Source: Methanosarcina baikalica (GTDB lineage: Archaea > Halobacteriota > Methanosarcinia > Methanosarcinales > Methanosarcinaceae). Taken from it: a DNA stretch of 52,733 nt. This document shows, in pieces, positions 1-9,275 of the stretch (position 1 is the first letter of the stretch; each line of letters starts with the position of its first letter). The stretch is taken from positions 1-52,733 of the forward strand of contig NZ_JAVKPK010000024.1 of assembly GCF_031461075.1 (NCBI RefSeq), written 5' to 3'. Both the position numbers and the translations under genes were made by a program. Under the pieces are notes generated by a model, which was not told the origin of the DNA, ran no database searches, and was given only the letters and a program-made list of their open reading frames with translations.

Positions 1-187
1 CAGTAATACCAAGACCAAATTCCAATATATAAAAGTGACAGCAGCTTCGTAAACCCGGTTGTAAACTAAGGGTAGTGAGGATTATTAATCAAACCTGACA
101 AAAAGGAACATTCGCCTTGACACGGGAATTTGAGAACAATCATTTTGCTGACTCTTTTTAGCAACTGATCCGCACTACTCATTATCT

Positions 188-1288
188 TTATCTTTTCCGC
201 TTCAGGAAATAGGCCGTTCCCAAAGCTGTCACTGCAATTCCAAGCCCCGGACCAGGGGCCTCTTTTTCTGAAGTTGAAGTATCTACGTTGGTAGCATTTT
301 CACCTGCCTGTTCCGTTGTTCCTTCGGTTTCGTTTCCCATAATTTCCACGCCAGTTGCATTCTCCTTGCCTGCAAGGTCCTGTTCATAAGAGCTGGTATT
401 CAGCTTACTTTCAAGGGTTTTAATTGCGGTTGGGACTTTCGGAAAAAGTGGAGACTTATCGGTTCCTCCTCCTGTTATGTTGTATGAAGAGTCACAAACT
501 CCATTGCTGTTTTCGTCAGCGCATGTTTCGCTGTAACCCTTACCTTCAGGATCTGCCCAAAAGTTCCCCGCAATGTAAGGGCCCCGGACAATATTCTGTC
601 TTGTTACAAGGGGACTCTGCCAGATATTTTCCGGGTTTACGACTTTTTCTTCGACATTTTCGGCATTTTTGAAGTAATTGTTGAAGACAATATTCCTGCT
701 GCTCTCTTCAAGGGAGATTCCCTGACCGTAGTTATAGGCAACTATATTATCCTCCATGGTGTTCGAGTCTGAGCTTTCGAGCCTGATTCCTTTTTTATTA
801 AGGGTAATGATATTGTTGCTTATGGTGTTGCTTTCGGAATTATTGAGAAGAATACCGTATTCTGCTCCCTGGGCCCTGTTGTTGTTGATATAGCAGCTTT
901 TAACCCCGATGAGTAATATACCTGCTTTTTCCGAGCCTTCAATGCCAAACCCGCTGAATGATACTCTGTCTACTCTGATTTCAACGGTACTTTTCTTTGG
1001 GTCGGCTGCCCTGATGACTGTATTTTCAGGGTTTCTCGAGTCAGACCAGATACTTATTTCCCTGTCTATTTTTAGGTTTTCAACATACATTCCAGGGCTT
1101 ACAAAAATAGTGTCTCCGGCTTTTGCAGCATCTACTGCGGCCTGTATGGAAATATAACTCCCTTCTATTGCAGAACTTACCCTTAAGTTTGCGGCAGAAA
1201 CGGCAGAACATGTACAGATAACTGTCAGAACAATTGCAAATATTATAATCTTAAAAGCTCTTAAATTCTTTCCTTTTACTCTTCCCAT
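188..1288 (-). CDS. Secreted beta-helix (NosD-like) surface protein with C-terminal sorting signal
   Basis: A 366-residue exported protein of unknown binding role. Seen: an N-terminal signal peptide (basic start, hydrophobic core at about residues 12-32 ending in AVSAA), then the short repeats of right-handed parallel beta-helix proteins, such as NSESNTISNNIITLN and SSDSNTMEDNIVAYN at about residues 85-215. A Thr/Glu/Asn-rich linker follows, and the tail reads PGPGLGIAVTALG plus FLKRKR, resembling the PGF-CTERM type archaeal sorting signals. Known of the family: NosD/pectate-lyase-like helices are common in Methanosarcina envelope proteins. Inference: it is anchored at the S-layer or cell surface. 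It stands alone and faces away from the RPA genes. The fold is confident, the substrate unknown. Confidence 0.8.
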   Translation of the reverse strand: MGRVKGKNLRAFKIIIFAIVLTVICTCSAVSAANLRVSSAIEGSYISIQAAVDAAKAGDTIFVSPGMYVENLKIDREISIWSDSRNPENTVIRAADPKKSTVEIRVDRVSFSGFGIEGSEKAGILLIGVKSCYINNNRAQGAEYGILLNNSESNTISNNIITLNKKGIRLESSDSNTMEDNIVAYNYGQGISLEESSRNIVFNNYFKNAENVEEKVVNPENIWQSPLVTRQNIVRGPYIAGNFWADPEGKGYSETCADENSNGVCDSSYNITGGGTDKSPLFPKVPTAIKTLESKLNTSSYEQDLAGKENATGVEIMGNETEGTTEQAGENATNVDTSTSEKEAPGPGLGIAVTALGTAYFLKRKR

Positions 1289-1744
1289 ATTTAGTTCTCC
1301 CTTTACCTTTTTAATCTCCCATGTCTTTTAATTAGGCTTCAGTTTTTTAAAAAATTTAATGCTCTCTTTTTTGAATTTTTATCTGCTTCTCATAAATAAT
1401 TCTCTCAACACTTCTCCAAGAAAGCGATTTTATCGTGAAATTGATATCTCTTTGGGATTAGGAGTTCTGAATAATTATCCTTAAATAATAGTTTAATATC
1501 CTCTACGATAGAGAATATTAACTTTTAATTATTCCTTATATTAATCCGCAACTATTATTTTGCAGCTTGTCTAACTTTCATAGTCACATTATCTGGATAT
1601 GATTCTCGGAACAAAGAATATGACCTATAATTTATTGTAAAAGGCTGCGTTTGTGAATCTGAAATAAAACCTTAAATACCGTAAAACCTGATATACTGCA
1701 AAAATTTAATTGTTTTGTTATTGTCTCGAATGGAGGCTTCAAAA
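1289..1744. promoter_or_regulatory. Divergent intergenic region with a 29-bp palindrome and RPA promoter
   Basis: No gene is visible between the divergent beta-helix and RPA genes. Positions 1493-1521 form a near-perfect palindrome: TTAATATCCTCT, a 5-nt centre, then AGAGAATATTAA, with 11 of 12 positions paired. A TATA-like stretch (CTTAAATACC, about 1670-1680) lies about 65-75 bp before the RPA start. A GGAGG at 1732-1736 decides the RPA start at 1745. Confidence 0.5.
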
Positions 1745-3106
1745 ATGGATGAGAAAATTACGCCCCACCTTGAAGAGTTAACCAGGGCGTTTGGAGACCT
1801 TGAAAAGACTGGCATCCGGGCAGAGTTTGAAAAACTTCTTGCTTTTCGTGTGCCGCCTGATGTTGCAAAAGAGAGTATCCTCCGCAAGTTTGGAGGAAAA
1901 AGGAAAGTCCTGAAGGTAAAAGACTTATCTAATAACCTGAAGAATTTCGAGATTACAGGCAGGATCCTGGACCTTGGGGAAAAATCAATTCGTCCTCAGG
2001 AAGGACCTTCTACGCTTTATACCGGGGTTCTTGCGGATGAAACAGGTTCAGTGATGTTTTCTTCCTGGAAGGAGCTACCTGGTTCGGTCGGGGATGTAAT
2101 CAATATCAAAAATGCCTATACTCGCATCTGGCAGAACAGGATCAGGCTTTCTATCGGGGAACAATCTCTTGTGTCGAAAATTCTTGACTCTGTGCTTCCT
2201 CCTCTATCCGAACTTTCCGGTAGCCAGACAAAAAAGCTAATTGACATAGGAGCTGCGGATTTTTCAGTCGGGACCGTAGCGTGTGTGCTTCAGCTTTCTC
2301 ACAGGGAAGTCCTTGTAAGGGGACGCCAGTCCAGAATAGTTTCCGGCGTACTTGCGGATGAAACCGGCAGGCTGTCTTTTACGGCATGGATTGAACTGGC
2401 TGGCATTGATATAGGAAGCATAATCCGGATCGAAGGGGCCCAGGTCAGAATGTTCAGGGGGATGCCTTCAGTCAATATTTTGAGCGGCACAAAAGTTTCT
2501 TCAGTCGAGCCGGAAGAGGCCGGAAAACTTGCATTTACCTTCGAATCTGCAGGAAAAGACCCGGTTCCCCTTAAAATAGAAAAAATCGATTCCAGAGACA
2601 GCATGTTCGATGTGGCTGCAGCGGGCAACGTGGTTTCAGTCAGGCCTGGTTCAGGCATTATATCTCGCTGCCCTGAATGCGGCCGTGTAGTCCAAAAAGC
2701 GAACTGCAGGGTGCACGGCAAGGTGGAAAGCGTAAGGGATATGCGGATCAAAGCCGTACTGGATGACGGGACAGGGTCCATGTCAGTGATGTTTCCAAGG
2801 GAACTTGCAGAAATAATCTATGGAAAAACCCTTGAAGAGGCTGAACAGTTAATGTTTTCTGATATCTTTAAAGATGCAGTCTACGAGGATTTAAGGCGTT
2901 TTCTCACAGGCCGCTACCTTGCTGTACGCGGAAACTCTTCAAAAGGTGAGTATGGAATTTCTTTTGTAGCTGAAAATGCCTGGGTACCTGAAGATGACCT
3001 TGCGGTCAGGGTAGTGGAACTGCTTCGCAGGCTCGGGCCTGATGAAGAAGGGTATGGACAGGACAGGGATTCCCAGGTTTCGAGTGGAGGAGTCGGTCTT
3101 GCTTAA
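1745..3106 (+). CDS. rpa: Replication protein A (single-stranded DNA-binding, OB folds and zinc finger)
   Basis: Binds single-stranded DNA during replication and repair. With the ATG at 1745 the protein has 453 residues. That start follows GGAGG by 8 nt; upstream in-frame TTG (1715) and ATG (1730) lack such a site. Seen: two successive OB folds, each with the LADETG signature (about residues 45-140 and 150-255), then a third OB-like region carrying a zinc-binding CPEC (C309, C312) followed by NC and VH. This matches the Methanosarcina RPA2/RPA3 type rather than the four-OB RPA1. The 3' end overlaps the next gene, its expected RPA-associated partner, so the two are probably cotranscribed and translationally coupled. 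Confidence 0.9.
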   Translation: MDEKITPHLEELTRAFGDLEKTGIRAEFEKLLAFRVPPDVAKESILRKFGGKRKVLKVKDLSNNLKNFEITGRILDLGEKSIRPQEGPSTLYTGVLADETGSVMFSSWKELPGSVGDVINIKNAYTRIWQNRIRLSIGEQSLVSKILDSVLPPLSELSGSQTKKLIDIGAADFSVGTVACVLQLSHREVLVRGRQSRIVSGVLADETGRLSFTAWIELAGIDIGSIIRIEGAQVRMFRGMPSVNILSGTKVSSVEPEEAGKLAFTFESAGKDPVPLKIEKIDSRDSMFDVAAAGNVVSVRPGSGIISRCPECGRVVQKANCRVHGKVESVRDMRIKAVLDDGTGSMSVMFPRELAEIIYGKTLEEAEQLMFSDIFKDAVYEDLRRFLTGRYLAVRGNSSKGEYGISFVAENAWVPEDDLAVRVVELLRRLGPDEEGYGQDRDSQVSSGGVGLA

Positions 3107-3968
3107 GCGAGAAGTTGCAAAAAGGGTTTTCGCAAAGGAATTTGAGGTCTGTAGAGAGCTTGAAAAATCAGCAAGGCCTGATTCTGATACCGCGGACTTG
3201 AAAACTCCCAATCTGCTTATCAGCCCGCTTGGGCTTGTTCTCAACCGCATTTTTGTGGTGGGAGTAATCACGGAACTTGACAGCATAGGGACACAGAGCG
3301 AGATGTGGAAAGCGAGAATAGTTGATCCAACAGGCGCTTTTACGGTATACGCAGGGCAGTACCAGCCTGAAGCGTCTATTTTCTTCTCAGCGGTCCAGAT
3401 TCCTGCTTTCATTGCCGTTGCAGGAAAAGCCCGGATCTACGAACCTGAACCAGGATCGGTTTTCGTCTCTATCCGGGCTGAAGAGGCAAATGTAGTGGAC
3501 GGGGAAATCCGTAACAGGTGGGTTGTGGATACCGCAGAACAGACAGTTGAGAGGCTTGAAGCCTTCTCGGATGCGCTGGCTAGCGGGTATCGTGGAGAAA
3601 AGCTTCGGGAATATCTTCAGGAGAAAGGCTTTTCTTTTGAGCTTGCGGAAGGGATTTCTATTGCGCTTGAACGAGAACGCTCTCCCGGGGAGTTTGCAAA
3701 ACTGCTTCGGGCTTCCGTCAGAGAAGGACTAAAAACTCTGGATTTTGATTCCGGAGATAGTAGAGGGTCCAAAGCTGACCAGAAGGAATTTGTGCTCGAA
3801 TTGCTTAGGGAAATGGGTGGAAGCAGGGGAGTTGATTATGCCGCTTTTATGGATGTTGCAATTTCGAGAGGCATTCCTGAGGAGGTTGTGGAAGAAGTTA
3901 TCCGATCCCTCTTTGCAGACGGGCAGTGTTACGAACCGAAGATCGGGATAATCAGGCTGGTTGGTTAA
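3042..3968 (+). CDS. RPA-associated protein (COG3390 family)
   Basis: A 308-residue protein of the archaeal RPA-associated family, found next to RPA genes in euryarchaea and thought to bind RPA. Seen: an OB-like core (about residues 60-150, including LNRIFVVGVITELD and VDPTGAFTVYAGQYQP) and a C-terminal helical part resembling a winged helix (last 80 residues, ending in EPKIGIIRLVG). The gene starts inside the end of RPA (a 65-nt overlap from 3042; an alternative ATG at 3054 shortens it by four residues). Neither start has a strong Shine-Dalgarno sequence, which suggests translational coupling. Family assignment is confident; the biochemical role is inferred from context. Confidence 0.85.
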   Translation: MKKGMDRTGIPRFRVEESVLLKREVAKRVFAKEFEVCRELEKSARPDSDTADLKTPNLLISPLGLVLNRIFVVGVITELDSIGTQSEMWKARIVDPTGAFTVYAGQYQPEASIFFSAVQIPAFIAVAGKARIYEPEPGSVFVSIRAEEANVVDGEIRNRWVVDTAEQTVERLEAFSDALASGYRGEKLREYLQEKGFSFELAEGISIALERERSPGEFAKLLRASVREGLKTLDFDSGDSRGSKADQKEFVLELLREMGGSRGVDYAAFMDVAISRGIPEEVVEEVIRSLFADGQCYEPKIGIIRLVG

Positions 3969-4120
3969 TCGTGTAGTGAAGAACAACCTCCATAAATATC
4001 AGGATGGGCAATATTTGCTTTTAAATTCTTGTGATAATGCTTAAGTGTGATTAAGTTGATTGGTATTCTCTGTAAAAATTTAATGTCTCATGCTTATCAT
4101 ATTTATCTGGAGAAATTGAC

Positions 4121-5692
4121 ATGAAAGTATTGGTCAGCGACTCACTCTCCAACGAAGGTTTGGAGATTCTAAAAGAACACTTTACTGTTGACGTGTCCAC
4201 CGGGCTGTCCGAGGACGAACTGGTGAAAATGATAAAGGATTACGATGCTCTTGTAATACGCAGCGGCACCCAGGTCACTCAGAAAATTATCGAAGCTGCC
4301 GACAACCTGAAAGTTATAGGGAGAGCAGGAGTCGGAGTTGACAATGTTGATGTGGATGCAGCTACCAGGAAAGGGATTATCGTAACTAACGCTCCCGAAG
4401 GCAACATGATTTCGGCAGCAGAGCACACCATTGCCATGATGATGGCAATGTCCCGGAATATCCCCCAGGCAAATGCTTCCCTGAAAGCCAGAGAATGGAA
4501 ACGCAATAAATTCACGGGCGTTGAAGTCAAAGGCAAGACTCTGGGAATCGTAGGTCTCGGGAGAATCGGTTCCGAGGTTGCAAAAAGGGCTTCAGGGCTT
4601 GAAATGAACCTTATGGGGTATGACCCGTTCATTTCCGAAAAGCGGGCTGTTGAACTCGGAGTCAAGCTGTGTACAGTCAACGAGATCGCAAAAGGAGCTG
4701 ACTACATTACAGTGCACACTCCCCTTATCAAGGAAACCAAAAATATTCTTGATGAGGAACAGTTTACACTGATGAAACCTGGCGTCAAGATTCTTAACTG
4801 TGCTCGTGGCGGCATCATTAACGAAGAAGCCCTGGCAAAAGCTCTGGCAAGCGGAAAAGTGGGCGGCGCAGCATTAGACGTTTTCGTCGAGGAGCCTCCC
4901 TTTAAAAGCCCTCTTCTGGATTTTGACAATGTCATAGTAACTCCTCATCTCGGGGCCTCCACTCAGGAAGCTCAGGTTAATGTGGCAATAGACATTGCCA
5001 AAGAAGTTGTATCCGTCCTTACTGGCGGGCTTGCAAGGAATGCAATCAATATCCCATCTGTAAAGCCGGAAGCTATGGCAGTCCTTGCTCCTTATATCAG
5101 GCTCTCTGAGATCATGGGCAAAATTGCAGGGCAGCTCGTAGACAGTAATTACGAAAAGGTAGAAATCGGGTACACTGGGGAAATTTCCGGAAAAGACACC
5201 AGGCCCCTTACAGTCTCTGCTCTCAAAGGGCTTCTTGAAATGGCTCTTGGTTCCGGAGTAAACTATGTTAACGCCCCTACCCTTGCAAAATCCAGACAGA
5301 TCGCAGTTGTAGAAAGCAAATCCGAATCTTCCGAGGAATATTCTTCAACTGTCAGTATCAGGGTTATTAGCGGAGACCTGACAAAGATAGTTGCCGGAAC
5401 TGTTGTCGGGGATGAGCCAAAGATTATTGCGGTTGATGAGGACAGGGTGGATATCTTCCCTGCAGGACGCATGATTTTTGCCAAACACGTCAACAAGCCT
5501 AATGTTATAGGTCCATGCTGCCTGGTTCTTGGCAAAAACAATATTAACATCTCAGGTATGCAGGTTGGCAGGGCCGAGATCGGAGGCGTGACCTTGATGG
5601 TTCTTAACGTAGACTCCCAAGTCTCTAACCCAATACTCGAAGAAGTCAGGCAGGTGCCGGGAATACTTAGTGCCAAACTCGTGACACTTTGA
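4121..5692 (+). CDS. serA: D-3-phosphoglycerate dehydrogenase
   Basis: Oxidises 3-phosphoglycerate to 3-phosphohydroxypyruvate with NAD+, the first step of serine synthesis. At 523 residues it is the long form of the enzyme. Seen: the Rossmann signature GIVGLGRIGSEVA (about residues 142-154), the D-isomer dehydrogenase stretch LNCARGGIINEEAL with the substrate-binding Arg, and the catalytic His in TPHLGAS. After it comes the intervening ASB domain (about 320-445) and a C-terminal ACT domain (about 450-523), which usually gives serine feedback control. The gene stands alone with its own upstream spacer and ends in a strong hairpin terminator. Confidence 0.95.
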   Translation: MKVLVSDSLSNEGLEILKEHFTVDVSTGLSEDELVKMIKDYDALVIRSGTQVTQKIIEAADNLKVIGRAGVGVDNVDVDAATRKGIIVTNAPEGNMISAAEHTIAMMMAMSRNIPQANASLKAREWKRNKFTGVEVKGKTLGIVGLGRIGSEVAKRASGLEMNLMGYDPFISEKRAVELGVKLCTVNEIAKGADYITVHTPLIKETKNILDEEQFTLMKPGVKILNCARGGIINEEALAKALASGKVGGAALDVFVEEPPFKSPLLDFDNVIVTPHLGASTQEAQVNVAIDIAKEVVSVLTGGLARNAINIPSVKPEAMAVLAPYIRLSEIMGKIAGQLVDSNYEKVEIGYTGEISGKDTRPLTVSALKGLLEMALGSGVNYVNAPTLAKSRQIAVVESKSESSEEYSSTVSIRVISGDLTKIVAGTVVGDEPKIIAVDEDRVDIFPAGRMIFAKHVNKPNVIGPCCLVLGKNNINISGMQVGRAEIGGVTLMVLNVDSQVSNPILEEVRQVPGILSAKLVTL

Positions 5693-5702
5693 ATTTTCCC
5701 AA

Positions 5703-5752
5703 GCTTCGGCATCAATTCAGAATATGAATTCCATGCCGAAGCCTTTTAACCT
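5703..5752 (+). terminator. Strong hairpin terminator after serA
   Basis: GCTTCGGCAT (5703-5712) pairs perfectly with ATGCCGAAGC (5733-5742). Inside it AATTC (5714-5718) pairs with GAATT (5726-5730), giving a stem of about 15 bp. The tract CTTTTAACCTTTTT follows directly. This has the form of an intrinsic terminator 10 nt after the serA stop. Confidence 0.8.
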
Positions 5753-5804
5753 TTTTCTGAAACCGCATCCTTGAGGCCTATTCAGCTTTTTAAGAGGGTA
5801 ATGA

Positions 5805-6311
5805 ATGGAAGAACTTAAACATGTAGTTTCAATTCCTTTTAAAAAAAATCTTGCCGTTTCTCTTTCGGAAAAGGATTTTGAGTTTTCCCTGGCTTTTGAC
5901 CTGAAGTGGTTTTCCCCGAAAACTGCCTCAAAGGTAAAGGAACGAGCCCTTGAAGTCGGCCTGCTCTCCCTTAAAGATGGTGCTCTTATACCTGGCTTTG
6001 ATGTTGACAGTGTCAGGCTTCCCCATGCTTTTAAACCATTTGAGAATTTTCTCGAAAGCCAGGAAAATTCAGGAAAAAAATCCTCATCTCTCAAGGAAGA
6101 GATTTCGTTTGAGCAAATCCTGGAGTTCATTTCCGCAGACACCGGGGTAAACAGACAAAGGCTCGTTTCCGAAATCAATTCCATGCAGGACAGGCTTTCC
6201 TATCTTGTGGATATTCGGATAGTGGCACTTGTTGTGGCAAGGAAGTTCGGGTGCGATATCGAAGCAATTTTTAGCAAGGTTGCCAGGTCTGTGCTTGGCC
6301 CCTTCTTTTGA
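5805..6311 (+). CDS. DUF2240-like conserved archaeal protein
   Basis: A 168-residue soluble protein that I assign to the archaeal DUF2240 family from overall appearance; its function is unknown. Seen: no membrane segment or signal peptide. The N-terminal half looks helix-turn-helix-like (LSEKDFEFSLAFDLKWFSPK), a Ser/Lys-rich linker spans about residues 85-100, and the C-terminal part is helical and includes VNRQRLVSEINSMQDRLSYL. The start ATG at 5805 follows GAGGGTAATGA. It follows serA but is separated by the terminator, so it is probably not in that operon. It converges on the decarboxylase gene with a 26-nt gap. Confidence 0.65.
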   Translation: MEELKHVVSIPFKKNLAVSLSEKDFEFSLAFDLKWFSPKTASKVKERALEVGLLSLKDGALIPGFDVDSVRLPHAFKPFENFLESQENSGKKSSSLKEEISFEQILEFISADTGVNRQRLVSEINSMQDRLSYLVDIRIVALVVARKFGCDIEAIFSKVARSVLGPFF

Positions 6312-6337
6312 TGGAGTTCCGTAGCTATTCAAATCTT

Positions 6338-7969
6338 TCACAAATTGTTATGAATCACCTTCATAATCGGGGGTACCGACATCTCTGGCGTAACTATCTC
6401 TACATATGCGCCTGTTTTAGTATTATCCAGCTCTGCCATGATCTTATCCAGGTCGCCACAGGTGATGGCCTTCCTTGTCATCCAGCCATCGCAGCCAAAT
6501 ACTTCTGGCAATTTATGATATTGCCATTGTGGAAGGTCGTTGTAATAGTAATCTAACCTTTGAGATAGCATTCTTTCTATCAGGTAGCCATGATTATTCA
6601 GCACGAAAATAATAGGCTTTAGACCATAGCGGTAAAACTGGCCAATTTCCTGGGCTGTCATCTGGTGTGATCCTTCGCCTGTTATAAGAATCACTCGCCG
6701 GTCCGGCGAAGCAAGTGCGGCGCCAAAAGAAGCCGGAGTAGCCCAACCTATCGCTCCCCAGAGCGTTTGGTTATGGAACGTAGCTCCTTTAGGTAAAAAT
6801 ATTGGCAGTAAACCATAAAAGGATGTACCTGAATCCACTATGATGATATCGTCGGGTTTGAAAAATTTCGCGTAGCTCGCGTATAGATAATCAGCTGTTA
6901 TCGGGTCGCCAGCGTTTACCTCTGGAGCTGTGGGACTTTTAGCCACAGGTCCCATAACATCAGTACGCTTATGAAGTCTTTTGGCGAGTTCCTCCAGTAC
7001 ATCTGACATTTTTATATTGGTGTAATCAGCATGCCCTATATGGACATCGTAAGGCATTACATTGATGATTTGGGATTCATCCAGTTTTGCCGTGAATCTA
7101 CCCATATTAGTATCAGACAGAATGGTGCCTATGGCAAGTATACAGTCGCAGGATTCGACGAACTCGCTGATTTCAGGATTCACAAGCCGTCCGCTGTATA
7201 ACCCCCTATAGGAGGGATTCGTCTCGTCGAGGACTGCCTTATCCATAGCCATGGTCACATAAGGTAAGCCCGAAGCATTAACAACAGCCGTGGTCAAATC
7301 CTTAAACCCAAAGCGATCGACAAAGATGCCTGGCATAATACAGGCTTTCTTTGCCTCTAATAGCTTGTTTATAATGGCCGAGACCACTTCTTCTAGCGCC
7401 TCAGGATCGCTTTTTACAGGCACATACGCCGGTGCCTGGGAAGATGAGACATTTTCATTAACATAGTTGCCAGGTATTGCAATATAAACGGGACGGTGAT
7501 TTTCCAGAGCTGCCGCAATGACGCGCTCTATTTCATGAATGCAGTTTTCCGGGGTAAGCATTGTCTTCGCGCATACGACCGGTGTAGCCATTTCCATGAA
7601 TAAGCCGAATTCTCCGTTACCCAACGTGTGATGTATTATGGCATGTCTTTCCTGTACCGGCATATTCGGCATCCCAACAATATGAAATACCAGATTGTGC
7701 TCCCCGTAAGAACCTGCTATGCCACATAGCGCAGACAGTTCACCTACCCCAAAAGTAGTAGACAGCGCTGACATTCCCTTGATACGAGCATAACCGTCTG
7801 CAGCATAAGCGGCGTCCAACTCATTGCAGCAACCAATCCAACGTAGCTCATCATCATCACAGATGGCGTCGTTGATGGGAAACGCATAGTCCCCAGGCAC
7901 GCCGAAAATATCCCTGATGCCCAGCTGTTTTAATCGATTCAGAAGGTATTGTATAACTGTCTCAGGCAT
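6338..7969 (-). CDS. Thiamine-diphosphate-dependent 2-keto acid decarboxylase (pyruvate/indolepyruvate type)
   Basis: Non-oxidative decarboxylase that would convert pyruvate, indolepyruvate or a similar 2-keto acid to the aldehyde. The start at 7969 (MPETVIQ) follows GGTGG, giving 543 residues, normal for the family; an upstream ATG at 8041 would add 24 unlike residues. Seen: the catalytic Glu in NELDAAYAADGYAR, the paired His in IIHHTLGNGEF that is diagnostic of pyruvate/indolepyruvate decarboxylases, and the ThDP/Mg motif beginning GEGSHQ and ending VLNN about 25 residues later. GEG replaces the usual GDG. These enzymes are rare in methanogens and the gene sits beside an eroded, MITE-bearing stretch, so I infer acquisition from bacteria. 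The substrate cannot be decided from sequence alone. Confidence 0.88.
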   Translation of the reverse strand: MPETVIQYLLNRLKQLGIRDIFGVPGDYAFPINDAICDDDELRWIGCCNELDAAYAADGYARIKGMSALSTTFGVGELSALCGIAGSYGEHNLVFHIVGMPNMPVQERHAIIHHTLGNGEFGLFMEMATPVVCAKTMLTPENCIHEIERVIAAALENHRPVYIAIPGNYVNENVSSSQAPAYVPVKSDPEALEEVVSAIINKLLEAKKACIMPGIFVDRFGFKDLTTAVVNASGLPYVTMAMDKAVLDETNPSYRGLYSGRLVNPEISEFVESCDCILAIGTILSDTNMGRFTAKLDESQIINVMPYDVHIGHADYTNIKMSDVLEELAKRLHKRTDVMGPVAKSPTAPEVNAGDPITADYLYASYAKFFKPDDIIIVDSGTSFYGLLPIFLPKGATFHNQTLWGAIGWATPASFGAALASPDRRVILITGEGSHQMTAQEIGQFYRYGLKPIIFVLNNHGYLIERMLSQRLDYYYNDLPQWQYHKLPEVFGCDGWMTRKAITCGDLDKIMAELDNTKTGAYVEIVTPEMSVPPIMKVIHNNL

Positions 7970-8292
7970 AATATTACCACCAAGTTCATGTTTACTTGTT
8001 TCATCATTTTGGGTCAGGTCCGGTATTCGACACTTAACCAAAATATGACTTCAAGGGCCATACAAGCGGAATACCAGGACGGACGCGACTCGGGCCAATC
8101 GTGCAGCCTTCTTCGCCTTGAGGCTCTACCAATCCACTTCACATTAGTTACTTCACATTAATTTAGACATCTCAACGAAATCCAATGTTTATTCGGTGCC
8201 TGCTCGCAGATCGGACTTAACTTGATAAGATATTGAGCACTCTTCAGATATGGATGGTTCCTCAGGTGATATAGTCTCTTCAGTATTATAAA

Positions 8293-8410
8293 TAGGACTT
8301 ACGCGGTTGAACTCAGAAAGCAATAGCATTAAACCCTTAACTGTATAAAACACTAAACCAGTCACAACGTCGAATATTCTTGGTTTTGTGCTTCAAGTGC
8401 GTAAGTCCTA
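8293..8410. mobile_element. MITE-like element, 118 bp, with terminal inverted repeats
   Basis: TAGGACTTACGC at 8293-8304 is repeated exactly in inverse orientation at 8399-8410. The similarity continues inward (TTGAA after two mismatches). ATAAA flanks both sides (8288-8292 and 8411-8415) and could be a target duplication. There is no coding capacity, so this fits a miniature element mobilised in trans or an internally deleted IS. Confidence 0.6.
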
Positions 8411-8644
8411 ATAAAAATAGAACTTCGCTTGCTCAAGAGGACTAAATTCCAAAGTTACATGTTTCCCGTCTCGAATTGTGTCTTGAAAGCTTTCTAAGAT
8501 AATGTCTTTACCTAAAAAAGAGAATACTAAGGTTTTCTAGACTTCTGTTTCTCTGGTTATATGAGGTTTTTCCCATTTGATCAGGACTGTGGAATCCCCT
8601 TTGAGGGCTTATGTTAATCGTTCTTCTGTTGCTGCAGGTGGTTG

Positions 8645-8836
8645 ATGTATGATATTATTGTGGCGAGCGGTATTCCTATAGCTGCTGCGATTGTTGTTCT
8701 TGTGTTTATTTCCCATTTTGGGTATTCTAGTGCGAGGATGAGCAGGATTAGACTAAATGTGAAGAGCAGGCTTATGCTAAATGTCGTGAACTATGCTGGT
8801 ACTATTGTGTTTGTTTTTACCATGTTAGGCTGTTAG
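8645..8836 (+). CDS. Possible small membrane protein
   Basis: A 63-residue ORF starting at ATG 8645, four bases after AGGTGG. Seen: two hydrophobic stretches, ASGIPIAAAIVVLVFI near the N-terminus and VVNYAGTIVFVFTMLG at the C-terminus, separated by a basic segment (SARMSRIRLNVKSR). That is a plausible two-helix hairpin. I do not recognise a family. It lies in an eroded region beside a MITE-like element, so it may be a remnant rather than a functioning gene. Confidence 0.35.
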   Translation: MYDIIVASGIPIAAAIVVLVFISHFGYSSARMSRIRLNVKSRLMLNVVNYAGTIVFVFTMLGC

Positions 8837-9275
8837 CCGAATAACTTATTAATAATTATTTTATAGTTGGGGTTTTTCGGTTTGCCCTCAAGCAGGCTTC
8901 CTGCGTCGTCAAGTGTATTCCGAAGGAATAATGCTGCAAGTATGCCGTCAATCTGGCACTCCACATGTCGTCCTGATCCTGGAATACTCGAGTTAAACTT
9001 TCGTTTGGAGCACCGTAACATCTATGTGTAGCAAGAGAAGAACTAAACTGTTTTTTCTATTGGAATTATAGCAAATCAAAACTATTGATGCACATAATCT
9101 TTATGTACTAGAAATGTTATTCAGATCATACCAATTCCGACTAATCGCTTGATCTTTAATTTGCAATTTCCGGGCTTAATGTTCCGGATAGGCAATTATA
9201 GCGATGTTCGAACGCGATCGGGAATTTTTTTTCCGCGTGAGTGAGATTTATACTAATCTTGCGGAGGAACATACA

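Larger units (their letters stand above)
7970..9275. other. Eroded intergenic stretch between the decarboxylase and ribosomal genes
   Basis: About 1.3 kb without a convincing conserved gene. It holds the MITE-like element at 8293-8410 and the small membrane ORF at 8645-8836. A minus-strand open stretch at 8833-9021 (62 codons) has protein-like composition but no family I recognise. I could not pick a clear promoter for the ribosomal operon; the GGAGG at 9263-9267 is the ribosome-binding site of rpl18e. Confidence 0.4.

Noticed and set aside
8833..9021. Minus-strand 62-codon ORF before the ribosomal cluster
   Set aside because: Protein-like composition but no ribosome-binding site and no recognisable family; noted only in the region entry.
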